This document shows, piece by piece, positions 17,028 to 28,245 of a stretch of 64,000 nt of DNA; within the stretch, counting starts at the first letter, position 1; the number at the start of each line of letters is the position of its first letter. This DNA is from Hygrophila difformis. Taxonomy: Eukaryota; Streptophyta; Magnoliopsida; Lamiales; Acanthaceae. The position numbers were made by a program, and so were the translations under genes. The notes under the pieces are model-generated. The model was not told the DNA's origin. It did no database searches and saw nothing but the letters and a program-made list of their open reading frames with translations. The stretch is from contig JAOANR010000002.1 in the NCBI GenBank assembly GCA_030278955.1, positions 23,298,057 through 23,362,056 on the forward strand, given 5' to 3'.

Positions 17028-19642
17028 TGTAATACCCGAGAATTTTCCAACATAAAATAAAACAATAATTAAATAAATAAACAATAAATAAAATAAATAC
17101 CATAAATAAATAAATCCAGCAAATAAATAAATAAATAAAGATAAGGAAATGAGAAATGAGATTTTACTTAAAAAGGAATTAAAGGAATTTAATTAAATAA
17201 AAAGGATGGATTAAAGGTAAATAAATTATACACCGGAACACGACACCAATGAACTCGAGAATTCGAGTCCAAACATCCAATTAGACCCGAGTAAAAACTT
17301 AGAGAGAAAGTAGAAACCCGAAGAGACCCCGAAGATCATAAAACGGGAGCATAGAGGGATAGAAATCCGGAAGAGAGGAGGAAAAGCACGACGGATCGCA
17401 CGACCCGCCCGGACCGAAGTCCAGGCAAGTTCGGCGCGGTGGCCGCGCGGTCAATAGGCATTGGGCGCGCCACGGCCGCGCCACCCCACAGATTTGGTTG
17501 TTGTGTGAATCTCTCGCCCGAACGCGGATTTTTCGACATGCGGTTGAACATCTATCAGCTCAAGACCCTTAGAGGCGGACTTGGACGTCCCCCTAGGTCC
17601 TAACCTCTATAAATAACTCTCTTGACTGACCCTAAACCCTTTTCAACACCCTACGATACTCTCTATACACAAAACCCTAGATCCGGAAGTTTACGAAGGC
17701 ATCAAAAACCAAGGCAGCAGCTTTTGGACGAAAAAATCAAACGATCTCCGACGTGTGGTAAGTTCGAGTCCATCAGATTCTTTTTAGTTTCAATCCGAAA
17801 ACGGATTCTAACCCGTCTCTTTCCTTTCCACACCTCGAATTGGATCTAGAACGTAGAACCCGACGGACGGAGAGGAGAAACGGTGACCTGGAAGCCACGC
17901 CTTCGAAATAGACGATCCCGGACGTTCACAACTCAGTAAGTTAGCCTTACATGGTTTTGTGAGGAATTAAAACGTTCGAAACTAAAAGATTTAACAAAAG
18001 ATCGTAAATCTGTCAACGTATGATTTTTCACGGCGCAACTGTTTTGCCTAATTTTTCCGAACCTTAAAACGACTTCAAACGGAAAAACTTAAAACACGAA
18101 AAATGTTCCTAAGGCTTAGATCCATCTACTGTAAAAGTTTCAGAATTCTTAGAGATGATTTGATATGTGAAAACCAACCAAAACCGATCTGCTTGAAACT
18201 AGATCTTGAAATTCTTGACAGAACTTAGGTCCGATCTTGATCACGTTTTTGACATTAGTTATAGACCGATTTAGATCTTTGGCCGAACATGAAAGTTGTA
18301 GATAAATGTCTTAAGATGGTCTCTGTAAAATTTCATTAAATTTGGAGTTGATTTGCTATGGTAGATTTCAATATCTCTAAACTGTGGTCTGTAAAATTCG
18401 GACAGATTTGTGGTTCTGTGAAAATTGGTGTTTTTGACCTATTTCAGTATCTCAGATTGAAAAGGTTAAAACACAAAAGTTGTAGATCTTGATGTTTTTG
18501 AGTCAGCCGTGAAATTTCGGAATTTTTGGAATTAAATCTGATTTTAGACGAATTTTAGAGTAAACTGTGGTTTACCGGAAATCAAATCTTGAAATCTTGT
18601 TGAAACATGGAATTAACCTTTAGGGTTGAAATAAATTGAAATATTATTTTTAAATAAATAAAATTGAAATCAGGTTTTTGAAGTTAAATCCCATTAAAAA
18701 CTTGATAAATTAAAATTAGGGGTGAGTGCTCTGCAGGGTGCCCCCTAACGATTCACTTCGTGCCTTAATGGACGATGGTGACCCCGCGCGCTAAGATTGA
18801 GATATGATATTGCCAAAACGGCATGAGATATAGAGCCTACCCTCTCGAGAATATCCACATGGGTTTCCCGAGGCTCCGGAGTGGTACTGGGTATGGCTGA
18901 TACGGTTGCGGCCGCCGGGCTACCGGCTAAACTTGTTGAGATTGCGATGCAATCGTGAAATACTTGAAATACTGAATCTGGGATGTAAGGGGGAAAGTTA
19001 AATTAAATTAAATTATATTTTGTTTTCCAATTAAATTATTTAAATGCTTATTTAAGTTATGGCTTTTATTTTAGATTATGTGAAATGTGTTGTTAAATAA
19101 AGCCCTGAATTGTATTATGCAAATTGGATAGTTGATTAAATTAAACTGAATTATTTATGTTATTATGTTTTATTTAAATATGAAATTAATGGCTTTTAAA
19201 CCCTACGATCATGCATGTGTTAACTTACTCAGCAACTTGTGTTGACCAAACCATTTCTTTTTATTTTCTTTCCTTACAGAGTACGTAGAATGAACATGAG
19301 CACGTTCATGCATGGGAACTTTACTTTTGGGAAAACATTATTTTGTTTTTAAATTCGTACATCAGACTATAATATGAACGGGTCTGTTTAACCCGTGTTT
19401 TGCCCATGTCGGCCCTATTTACATTTTCCGCTGCAATACTATACTTAAACAATTATTTCCGCTGCGCTATTATATTATTATTTTCGAACTATATTGTATG
19501 GGCTGTTTTGAATGCTTTAAATATTTTAAATACTGCAATACCTAGCCTTGCATTCCTTTAGTGAGCTCGGAGAAACCGTGTCTTACTAGGGGGATGTGGC
19601 GGTGACATCCCGACCTGGGTGACCAAAAACCGGGGTGTTACA
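17028..19642 (+). repeat. Element A 3' LTR
   Basis: A 2615-bp LTR. TATA box CTATAAATA 17606-17614, telo-box-like AAACCCTAG (about 17684), donor-like GGTAAGT 17757-17763, small hairpin at 19230-19244 with a G-U-compatible change, acceptor-like CCTTACAG ending 19279. It keeps the 112 bp missing from the 5' copy. Confidence 0.93.
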
Positions 19643-21158
19643 GTGTTTGACTAAATGTCCCAAAGAGTTTTGGGATTTGTTTGGACATATTCTTTGTTTG
19701 GTTATCCTCTTGGATCGCTCGTGTTAGAGCCTACACTTCATGTTCTTGCGTTTTTCTGTCCTATACTTGGTGTAATCGTTGTGTAGGATTTATCCTTATA
19801 TTTGGTATTGGTTGGGTATCCGCAGGATGCTGCTTTTCTTGTGGGTTGTCTGGGCGTCTCTCATGGTTCTTCCGGGGGCCAAGAGACGAGCCACTCGGCG
19901 TGATGCAGCTGGCCCTAGTACTGCTGCTCCGGTGTTGCCGGATACTGATGACAGTGAGTCCGAGGAGGACGAGGAGCAGTGGGGCCCTAGGCTCAGGGGT
20001 CTTCCTGACGAGGAGCGTCCTCGTCGACACGATAGGTATCGGTTTGCGACGATGGCCTCTCGGGAGTTCTATTTCGACGAGCTTCGTCGGAACAAGGCTT
20101 ATGTTCCGGAGAGAGGCATGTATCCTCTTCATATGGACGGTGACAGGGTTAGTCCAGTTTTGGACCTTCTTCAGTGGACTGGACTCGCGTGCCATCCCGA
20201 GGGCATTGCTTCCGGTTATTTAGCTATGGAGGTCATCGCCAACATTGGCGGTCTTGGGGAGAACAGCGACTTATCTCGAGTCTGGGTTCGGGGTCGCCAT
20301 CTAGATTTCAGTGCTCGGGCGATCAACGTTTACTTCGGCCTTCCTGACGACGGCGTATTCCGGCCACAGCCTGAGGGTCGTATACCCCCGCCTGCGTGGG
20401 GCGTTTTGTGCACTAAGGTGGCACCTCGGCTCGAGCACGATCACGAGCTGCGATTGGCGACGATGGACTCACCGTGGCGCGAGCTTGCTCAGATATGGTT
20501 AGGCCGTGTCCGGCCGACTACCCGGAGCCATATCATTCTAGACCACGTCTATGAGACTATTTGCTTTATTGCCCGAGGTGGTAGGGTGAATGTTGGGGCC
20601 TGTATCGCAGACAACCTGAGGGGTATGCGCCGAGGACGAGGGAGTAGGGTGACTACCCATATTCACCTTATTTGTGGTATGTGTGCGGCTCAGGGGATCC
20701 GTACGACACCAGAGACAGATCCTTATGAGCTAGCCGCTGGCGGCTACTACCGTATCCCTACCTACGCCGCTCGACGCAATGCTTTACAACGTGGGGCTCC
20801 TCCGGCTGTCCTTCACCCGGAGCCCAACGGTGCTGGTTTGATTCTGGTTGTCCCTCCTGAGCAGCCACCTCCACCTCCCGTGGTTCCCCAGCAGGATCCG
20901 GAGGTGCCGCAGATACTTCAGATGATGCAGGGTATGTAGCTTAGTATAGATGCTGGGTTTGCTCGTATGGACGTTGGGTTTGCAGCCGGGCAGGCTCGTT
21001 ATGACGCTTTGGATGCCAGGATGGATCTATACCAGGCTCGCATGGATACGATCAATACGAGGCAGCTGGAGCAGCAAGCCACCATGACCGACATGTATGC
21101 CTACATGCATCAGATGGACGAGTATATGCGTCGTCAGTTCCCGCCTCCCGACCACTGA
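19643..21158 (+). pseudogene. Antisense captured gene, plant-transposon-protein-like (element B)
   Basis: The second part of the antisense gene whose leader is at 7905-8518. An acceptor-like CCGCAG ends at 19825, and the likely start is ATG 19863 (MVLPGAKRRATRRDA). The frame runs to a TAG at 20937-20939 where A has a CAG, then continues in frame to 21158. About 58 codons before the stop is the Pro-rich linker, and after it the Met/Gln-rich helical tail. The core RVWVRGRHLDFSARAINVYFGLPDD is well conserved with A. An earlier in-frame ATG at 19779 would lie in the intron and is less likely. Confidence 0.7.
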
Positions 21159-21471
21159 TCCTTCGTCTCTGCATTTTCTCTTTAGGCTCGTAGTAGTGGT
21201 GTTTTATTCGGTTGTTTTCTATGTGTATAACGATGATCTTGTGGTTTATGTTTAGTAGTTTATGCTTCCGTTGTATCCTTGCTTAGTTGTTTGGGTTGAC
21301 TGTTATTGTTTAGCGAAAATGTTGTGGAACCCTTCTGGTTCGTTCGTTTTTTTTTCTATTATTTAGGGCTGAAGGATTTCAAAAAAATTCAACTTGCATT
21401 TTATTCCTTAAAAGAAACTTAATACAAGTAATAGGATGTGCAAAATAAATGTACTATCTAAGACAATGTAT
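21159..21471. other. Spacer between the antisense gene and ORF0 (element B)
   Basis: The 3' flanks of two converging genes, matching A 12000-12359 in reverse, including a T/A run near 21345. No gene seen. Confidence 0.55.
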
Positions 21472-22070
21472 CTAGAGGATCTCCGCGTCCTCTGGCATAG
21501 TAGTGGGGTCTTCCATAGGATCATCCTCATCAGAGACTTGACCGGTGCCCAAACGTCCATGAAACACTGGGGATGGTGGATCGACGACTTCTGGAGCTGG
21601 TTCTGGTGACTCCTCTAGATGGTTCTCCACGGGGCTCGGGTTTGGCGACGGGCGGACCATGTGGGGCCAGAGTCCAAGGGTTCAGTAGCGTCCACGGATA
21701 AGGCCTGAGGGGCTCTCCACTGGGGGTGTTGGGCTTCGTGGCCCATCAAATGGTCTTCCACTGGGCTATATGGTACTACTATATCGGTGAGGTCAAGCAG
21801 GTCCGTCCCTAGATCCTCGATTCTATCTATCATCGCATCGCCTCGTTCGGTGAGATTTTGCACTTGAGTGTCTAAGTCTTTTATGCGACCTTGATCAGTG
21901 GCTCTCAAGTTCAGGAAGTGTTGGAGGTCAGCTTCCCTTAAGTCTCCCATTTGGTGCAGATTTGCCTCCAAGTGAGCTATACGATTTTTCATTTGTTGTA
22001 TGGTTTGTTTGGAATCAAGGTGAACGTTCATCATTTTGATCATCAAGTTCATCATATCTTGACTAGCCAT
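21472..22070 (-). pseudogene. ORF0, frameshifted (element B)
   Basis: A homologue of A's ORF0, from ATG at 22070 (MASQDMMNLMIKMMN). The coiled-coil half is intact to about residue 108 (VEDHLMG). One base is missing near 21744 relative to A, so the frame then leaves the conserved sequence and ends after 151 codons. The Pro-rich acidic tail (DEDDPMEDPTT) is still present in the next frame at 21660-21472. The frameshift is probably recent, because both halves remain otherwise open. Confidence 0.8.
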
Positions 22071-22085
22071 CTAGCGCAAGCAAAA

Positions 22086-22212
22086 GATCTAAGTTAATAT
22101 TCGCCAAGATTCTAGATTACACTTCGCCAAGATTCTAAGTTAAAATTCGCCAAGATTCTAGGTTAAACTTCGCCAAGATTCTAAGTTAAAATTCGCCAAG
22201 ATTCTAAGTTCT
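22086..22212 (-). repeat. Leader minisatellite of element B (about 23-bp unit, 5 copies)
   Basis: Five copies of CGCCAAGATTCTA spaced about 23 bp (RC of A's unit). It lies between ORF0 and the PBS. Confidence 0.85.
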
Positions 22213-22485
22213 TTAAATAAAGGAGATGCAATATGCAAATGCAGATGATGATTTCCCCCCAAAAAAAATAATTCATGCACTATATATATATATATATATA
22301 TTTCTTTTTCCATGGGTTTTTAAAATAAAAATTCATTTCCATGGAATTAATGCTTAAAAATTTAAAATATTATTTAAAATCCTTGGACCTCTATATTGGG
22401 TCAAAATAATCATAATTTGGCTAAAAATAATTTTGGGCTAGGAAAGTTTAAAATAATAATAATTTTGGATTTAAAAATAAGCCGG

Positions 22486-22497
22486 GCTCTGATACCA
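22486..22497 (-). promoter_or_regulatory. Element B primer-binding site
   Basis: RC reads TGGTATCAGAGC, 3 bp from the 5' LTR edge at 22501. It is complementary to initiator tRNA-Met. Confidence 0.9.
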
Positions 22498-22500
22498 ACT

Positions 22501-25054
22501 TGTAACACCCCGGTTTTTGGTCACCCAGGTCGGGATGTCACCGCCACACCTCCCTAGTAAGACACGGTTTCTCCGGCTTACTAAAGAGATGCAAGGCTAG
22601 GTATTTCAGTATTTAAAATATTTAAAACATTTGCAAACAACCCATACAATATAAATTCGAAAATAATAATATCATAATGCAGCGTAAATAATATTTAAGT
22701 ATGATATTGCAGCGGAAATGTATATAAGACCGAATGGTCAAAACACGGGTTAAACAAACTCGTTTATTCTATAGTCTAATGCAAGAATTTAATAATAAAG
22801 TTTCGCAAAATATAATTCCCCCCATGCATGAACGTGCGCATGTTTGTTCCACATACTCTGTTAGGAAAAAGGAAAAATAAACGGTTTGGTCAGCACAACT
22901 TGCTGAGTAAGTTAACACATGCATGATCGTAGGGTTTAAAAGCTATTAACTTAATATTTACATAAAAACATGATATAAGCTATAAATAATCCAACTTAAT
23001 TATCTAATTTAATTTAATTTATCCAACATAAATTTCATGGCACTAGTCAATAATACATTTAGCACAATTTAAAATGAAAGCCATAATTAATTTAAACAAA
23101 GCATTTAACAATTTAAACGACAACGATAAATAATCCAATTTAATTTAAATTCCTCATTACATCCCCGATTTAGTAATTTCAAGTGTTTCACGATTGCATC
23201 GCGATCTCAACATGTTTAGCCGGAACCCGGCGGCCGCAGCCGTATCTGCCATACCCAGTACCACTCCGGAGCCTCGGAAAACCCATATGGATATTCACGA
23301 GAGTGTAGGCCATATATCTCATGCCGTTTTGGCAATATCATATCTCAATTTTCGCGCGGGGTCACCATCGTCTATAAAGGCACGAAGTGAAGCAGTTAGG
23401 GGGCACCCTGCAGAGCACTCACCCCTAATTTTAATTTATCAAGTTTGTAAGGGAAAAATTACAAAAATTCTGTTTTCACTAAATTTATTTAAAGGAGATT
23501 TCGACTCGTTTCAAACCTAAAGGCTAATTCCATTGTTTCAACAAGATTTCAATATTTGACTCCAGTAAACCGCTGTTTACTCTAAAATTATTTTAAAATC
23601 CGATTTAAATCCAAAAACTCTGAAAATTTACCAATGACTCGAAAACATCGAGATGAACAACTTTCGTGTTTTAACTTTTTCAACCCGAGATACCGAAACA
23701 GGTCAAAAACATCAATTTCCGTAGAAACATTAATCTGTCCGAATTTATCAAACAACAATTCAAGATTTCCAAGATCTACCATAGCAAATCAACTCCAAAC
23801 TTACCGAAATTTTACAGAGACCTTCTTAGGACATTTTTCTACAACTTTAATGTTCGGCTAAAGATCTAAATCGGCCTAGAACCCTAGTAAAAAACGTCAT
23901 CAATTTCAGACCTAAGTTCTGTCAAGAATTTCAAGATGCAAGTTTAAGCAGTTCGGTTCCGGGTTGATTCCATATACCAAATCATCACAAAAAATTCTGA
24001 AATTTTTACAGGAGATAGATCTATGCCTTAGGAACGTTTTTCAAGTTTTAAGTTTTCTCGTTTGAAGAAATTTAATGGTTCGGAAAAATTGTACAAAATC
24101 GTTGCGCCGGTAGAAATCCCATGTTGACAGATTTTCGAAAGTCTTGATTAAGCTTTTAGGTTTAAGTGTTTTAATTACTCCCAAAACCATGTAAGTGTCA
24201 ACTTACAGATTTCCAGTCGTCCGGGAACGTCGTTTTCGGAGGCGTGGCTTCCAGTCCACCGTTTATCCTCTCCGTTCGTCGGGTTCTTCGTTCTAGATCC
24301 GATTCGGGGTGTAGAAAGAAAAAGACTAAGTTAGGGTTTCGTTTTTGAATTAAAAACGGGATGGATGAATGGATCAGACTTACCACGACGTTGGAAGACT
24401 TCCGACCTCGTCCAACAGTCTCTGGTTCGGTTTTGGTGCCTCCGATGACTCCGGGATTACGATTTTGTGTATAGAGAGTATCGTAGGGTTTTGAAAAGTG
24501 TTCGGGGCTTCCAAGAGGTGTTATTTATAGATAGGCACGACCTAGGGATGTCCAAGGTCTCTCTTGGTGAGTCTTGAGCCGAAAGGTGTTCAACCGAAGT
24601 CGGAAAATCCGGATTCGGGCGAGTGAATCTCGCAACCGGCGAATCTGTCCGTTGGCGCGGTCGCGGCGCGCCGTTTGGCCCTTCACCGCGCGGCCACCGC
24701 GCGGCTCACGCCTGGACTTCGGTCCGGGCGGGTCGTGCGATCCGTCGTGCTTTTCCTCCTCTCTTTCGGACTTCTATCCCTCTACGCTCCCGGATTCCGA
24801 TTTCCGGGCCATCTTCGGGTTCCTATTCCGTATCGTCATTTCCCTCGGATCTAAATTTATGTTTGGACTCGAGTTTTCGAGCCCATTTGTGTCGGGTACA
24901 CGTGTAACAATTTATTTATCTTTATTTAATTCTTTTTATTTAATTAAATTCCTTTAATTCCTTTTTAAGTTAAATTTCATCTCATTTCCTTATCTTTATT
25001 TATTTTATTTGCTTTATTTATTTATTTTATGTTGGAAAATTCTCGGATATTACA
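22501..25054 (-). repeat. Element B 5' LTR
   Basis: A 2554-bp LTR. On the minus strand: U3 purine block near 24770, GCGCGG-rich DNA at 24655-24710, TATA box RC at 24522-24530, donor-like GGTAAGT at 24384-24378, acceptor-like CCTAACAG at about 22865-22858. Right flank TACAC 25055-25059. Confidence 0.93.
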
Positions 25055-25829
25055 TACACTCTCGAGAATATCCACATGGGTTTCCCGAGGCTCCGGAGTG
25101 GTACTGGGTATGGCAGATACAGCTACGGCCGCCGGGCTACCGGCTAAACTTGAGATTGCGATGCAATCATGAAATACTTGAAATACTAAATCTTGGGTGT
25201 AATGGGGATAGTTAACATATTTATTTATTGTCCTTTTAAATTGTTAAATGCTTTATTTAAATTAATTATGGCTTTTGTTTATATTATGCTAGATGTGTTG
25301 TTAACTAGAGCCATGAATTAATTATGCAAGTTGGTTAGTTAATTAAATTAAATTGCTTATGAATTATTATCATGCTATTATTTAAATATTATTTAATGGC
25401 TTTGAAACCCCATGATAATATATGTATTAACTTACTCAGCAAGTTGTGCTGACCAAACCATTTATTTCCTTTTTCTTACAGAGTATGTGGAATGAGCATG
25501 AGCACGTATATGCATGGGGCATTTTTGGGAAACTTTACATTTTAATTTCCTGCATTAGACTACAGTATGGCCTGTTTAACCCGTGTTTTGGCCATGTTGG
25601 CCCTATTTACATTTTCCGCTGCAATACTTATACTTAGATACTATTATTCCGCTGCATTATAATATTTATTTTGAATTTATATTAAATGGGCTATTTATTT
25701 GTTTTAAATATTTTAAACACTGCAATACCTAGCCTTGCATCTCTTTAGTAAGCTCGGGGAAACCGTGTATTACTAGGGAGGTGTGGCGATGAAATCCCAA
25801 CCTGGGTAACCAAAAACCAGGGTGTTACA
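25055..25829 (+). repeat. Element C 5' LTR, last part
   Basis: Resumes C's LTR after B: TACACTCTCGAGAATATCC, as in the intact copy at 55735. Contains the small hairpin CAGCA-AGTTG-TGCTG (about 25438-25452) and acceptor-like TTTTTCTTACAG ending 25481. Ends ...GGGTGTTACA at 25829. Confidence 0.92.
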
Positions 25830-25832
25830 AGT

Positions 25833-25844
25833 TGGTATCAGAGC
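25833..25844 (+). promoter_or_regulatory. Element C primer-binding site
   Basis: TGGTATCAGAGC, 3 bp after the LTR. Confidence 0.9.
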
Positions 25845-26204
25845 CCGGCTTATTTTTAAATTAGTATTATTATTTTTAAGCTATTAAATTATTATTTTTA
25901 AACTACGATTATTACTAAATTATTATTTTTAAAAATTTCCTATCCCAAATTATTTTTGAGCCCAAATTATAATTACTTTTGACCCAATATAGAGGTCCAA
26001 GGATTTTAAATATTATTTTAAATTTTTAAAGCATTAATTCCATGGAATAATTATTTATTTTTAAAACCCATGGAAAAAAAATATGGATAGTGCATGAATT
26101 ATTTTTGGGGGGAAATCATCATTTGCATGTGCATAATGCATTGCCTAAACATAGAGAACTTAGAAGCGTGATACATTCTAACTTAGATCTTTTGCTTGCG
26201 CTAG

Positions 26205-26540
26205 ATGGCTAGTCAAGATATGATGAACTTGATTATCAAAATGATGAACGCTCACTTTGACTCCCAACAAACTATAGAACAAATGAAACATCGCATAGCT
26301 CAATTGGAGGCAAATCTGCACCACATGGGCAACTTAAGAGAGATGGACCACCACCGCATAAACCAACTCGAACGCCAAGTCCAAACCCTCACTATGCAAA
26401 ACCTCATACTGAAGGAACACGTTGATGCTCATAGAAAGGACTTGAACACCATCTTTGATGACCTACTGCCGCCAAGCTCGGAAGAGGAAGACCCGGAGGA
26501 GGATCCCGCTACCCTGCCGGAGGACGCCTTGAGACGCTAG
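26205..26540 (+). CDS. ORF0: small coiled-coil protein (element C)
   Basis: An intact 111-codon frame starting MASQDMM, as in A and B. A coiled coil is likely across residues about 15-80 (LEANLHHMGNL, LERQVQTLTMQNL), and an acidic tail EEEDPEEDPATLPED follows. It is much shorter than A's ORF0, lacking its Pro-rich middle. AATAAA polyadenylation-type sites follow (26633-26638), and gag starts independently at 26787, so ORF0 looks like a separate transcription or translation unit. Function unknown; no enzyme motif visible. Confidence 0.72.
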   Translation: MASQDMMNLIIKMMNAHFDSQQTIEQMKHRIAQLEANLHHMGNLREMDHHRINQLERQVQTLTMQNLILKEHVDAHRKDLNTIFDDLLPPSSEEEDPEEDPATLPEDALRR

Positions 26541-26786
26541 GAATTCTATTTTTAGTAGATGCTATTTTTGCTAAGAAAATATTGCTATTTTTGTACATCC
26601 CCCTCACTTGTATTAAAAGCTTCTTTTAAGAGAATAAAATACAAGATTTATTCATTTAAACAAAATAAAACAAAACCTTGCGTTACTTTAAAGTCCAATC
26701 AAGCATTATGTGAGAAAATACAAGCACATTCGTAGTAACTTGCCTAGACAATATATTACGTTCTAATTTACACCGTTTGTAACAGT

Positions 26787-27647
26787 ATGGCACCACGAGG
26801 TAGATCAAGAACCCAACCTGCTCCCCAAACTACTACTGAAGTGCCACCAAATGACACCGAACCTGCTCAACCTGTAGGAGAGCAACCCCAAGGTGCGTAG
26901 GACGCCCCCACACCGAACAATGTGGGCAATCGTCTTCGGACGATAGAGGAGGTCTTGATTGCGCAAGGGAATGCGCAAGTCAATCAGGGTCAAGCTGCGG
27001 CGGCACCTCCACCCCAAGCTCGCCCCAACTATCTGGCAATGGTGAATCCCTACCAGCCACCCCACTAAGCTGGTGAGGAGGATTCCGCCAAACTGGAGGA
27101 ATGGATCCGGACTTTTGACAAGCTGCTGGGCACGGTCAAGTGCCCGGAAGGAGAGAGAGTGCACGTCGCTTCGTACTACTTGGGAGGCGAAGCGGACGAC
27201 TGGTGGCAGGCGACTCAAGCAAAATTGACTGAAGATGACGAGCCCTACTCCTGGGCGGAAATGATGGAACTGCTCAGGGATAGATTCTATCCCCTGAGTA
27301 CTAAAGCAGCAATGTACGAGGAATTTCTGTCGCTGAAGCAAGGAGGCCAGACCGTACAAGAGTACTACACTCGGTTCAAGGAGCTGGTGAGGTTCGCACC
27401 AAGACTAGTACCCACGGATGCGAAGAAAGCTCAAAAATTCGAGATGGGACAGAACATGGTAGTGCGCGAGGTGATCGCAGGGGTGCACTACCCCGACCTT
27501 CAAGCCGTGTACGACCGCACTGTGGCAGTGGCGCGAGTACAACAACTGAAAAGGAGAGTGAGTGGGGAGTCCAGCCGGGGTCCCCAAGACAAGAGGAACC
27601 GGGACGCGAGAGCCGAGAACAATACGAGAAGGAATGAGCAGCGATGA
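26787..27647 (+). pseudogene. gag: gag, truncated and interrupted (element C)
   Basis: Capsid/nucleocapsid precursor of a Ty3/gypsy element. It shows the retrotransposon gag signature (YYLGGEADDWWQATQ, DRFYPLSTKAAMYEEF, VQEYYTRFKELVRFAPRLVP). In-frame stops are TAG 26898-26900 (probably from CAG) and TAA 27066-27068; a TGA ends it at 27647. The C-terminal zinc knuckles present in D, E and G are absent: near 27690 the sequence jumps to the region after the protease active site. From start ATG 26787 (MAPRGRSRTQP) it parallels G's gag. Confidence 0.9.
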
Positions 27648-27689
27648 GGGCCGAATAGGCCACAACAATCTAACAATGGAAGATGATTT

Positions 27690-28245
27690 AACCAGGAGAA
27701 GTAGTAGCGTGCTCTAAACGATACAACGGAATTCCTATAGTGATCAAGAACGTTGAATTCTTCGCAAACTTAGTAGAATTTAACTTAAGGGACTTTGACA
27801 TTATACTGGGGATGGACTGGTTGTCCCAGTATAAAGCGTGATCGAATGCCAGAAACAAAAGATCACCCTGTCAAAAAGTAGGGGAAAGAGAGTTAACTTT
27901 TACTATCAGCCCCCTAAGAGGAGCAACAAAATCCTTAGTGCCTTCAAACTAAGTAACTTGATGCGTAAGGGGTATGAGCTATATGCGTGCTACGTGCACA
28001 ACCTTGAGGCGGAAGAGAACAAGGTTGACAGCATACCAGTGGTAAGAAAATACCCGGATGTGTTTCCTGAAGACATCCTGGGCATGCCACCTGAGCGAGA
28101 TCTTGAATTCATGATAGATCTCATTCTGGGAACCGAGCCTGTCTCAAAAGCTCCATACCGGATGGCACACAGGAAATGAAGGAGTTAAAGGAGCAACTCG
28201 AGGAGTTACTGCAGAAAGGATACATAAGACCGAGTACTTCCCCAT
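27690..28245 (+). pseudogene. pol: Protease end and RT N-terminus (element C)
   Basis: This begins at a deletion junction near 27690 that removed about 0.6 kb, including the zinc knuckles and the aspartic protease DSGA motif seen in G. The protease C-terminal part (DFDIILGMDWLSQYKA) and RT N-terminus (KYPDVFPEDILGMPPERDLEF) follow. At about 28170 one base is missing, so the frame shifts before KELKEQLEELLQKGYIRPSTSP. Element D interrupts it at 28245. Confidence 0.88.

Larger units (their letters stand above)
8519..19642 (+). mobile_element. Element A: chimeric non-autonomous Tekay-like retrotransposon
   Basis: A complete insertion with GTGTT duplicated at 8514-8518 and 19643-19647. It comprises 5' LTR 8519-11021, PBS 11025-11036, leader repeats, ORF0 11400-11999, antisense gene 14470-12360, pol fragment 14515-16803, two hairpin/polypurine modules and 3' LTR 17028-19642. 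It has the same chimeric plan as B, the element it landed in, in opposite orientation. A's own antisense gene (13800-13880, minus strand) preserves the uninterrupted version of its target: cacaacGTGTTcgactaaatg. Confidence 0.95.
2774..25054 (-). mobile_element. Element B: chimeric non-autonomous Tekay-like retrotransposon
   Basis: Inserted in the minus orientation in C's 5' LTR, with TACAC duplicated at 2769-2773 and 25055-25059. Left end TGTAACACCCCGG, right end GATATTACA. In its own sense: 5' LTR 25054-22501, PBS 22497-22486, leader repeats, ORF0 22070-21472, an antisense gene on the + strand (7920-8518 continued at 19643-21158), pol fragment 7874-5602, two hairpin/polypurine modules, 3' LTR 5335-2774. 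Element A (8519-19642) is inserted in the intron-like part of the antisense gene. Gag, protease and most of RT are absent. Confidence 0.93.

Noticed and set aside
19681..20223. 180-residue frame overlapping the antisense gene of B
   Set aside because: Another frame of the same DNA; the 19863-21158 frame keeps the protein conserved with A.
8519..25054. A and B as two halves of one element
   Set aside because: Each has its own pair of LTRs, PBS, polypurine tracts and a different TSD, and they lie in opposite orientation.
25833..25844. tRNA gene fragments at the GGTATCAGAG words
   Set aside because: Only the 12-nt primer-binding site is present; no cloverleaf around it.
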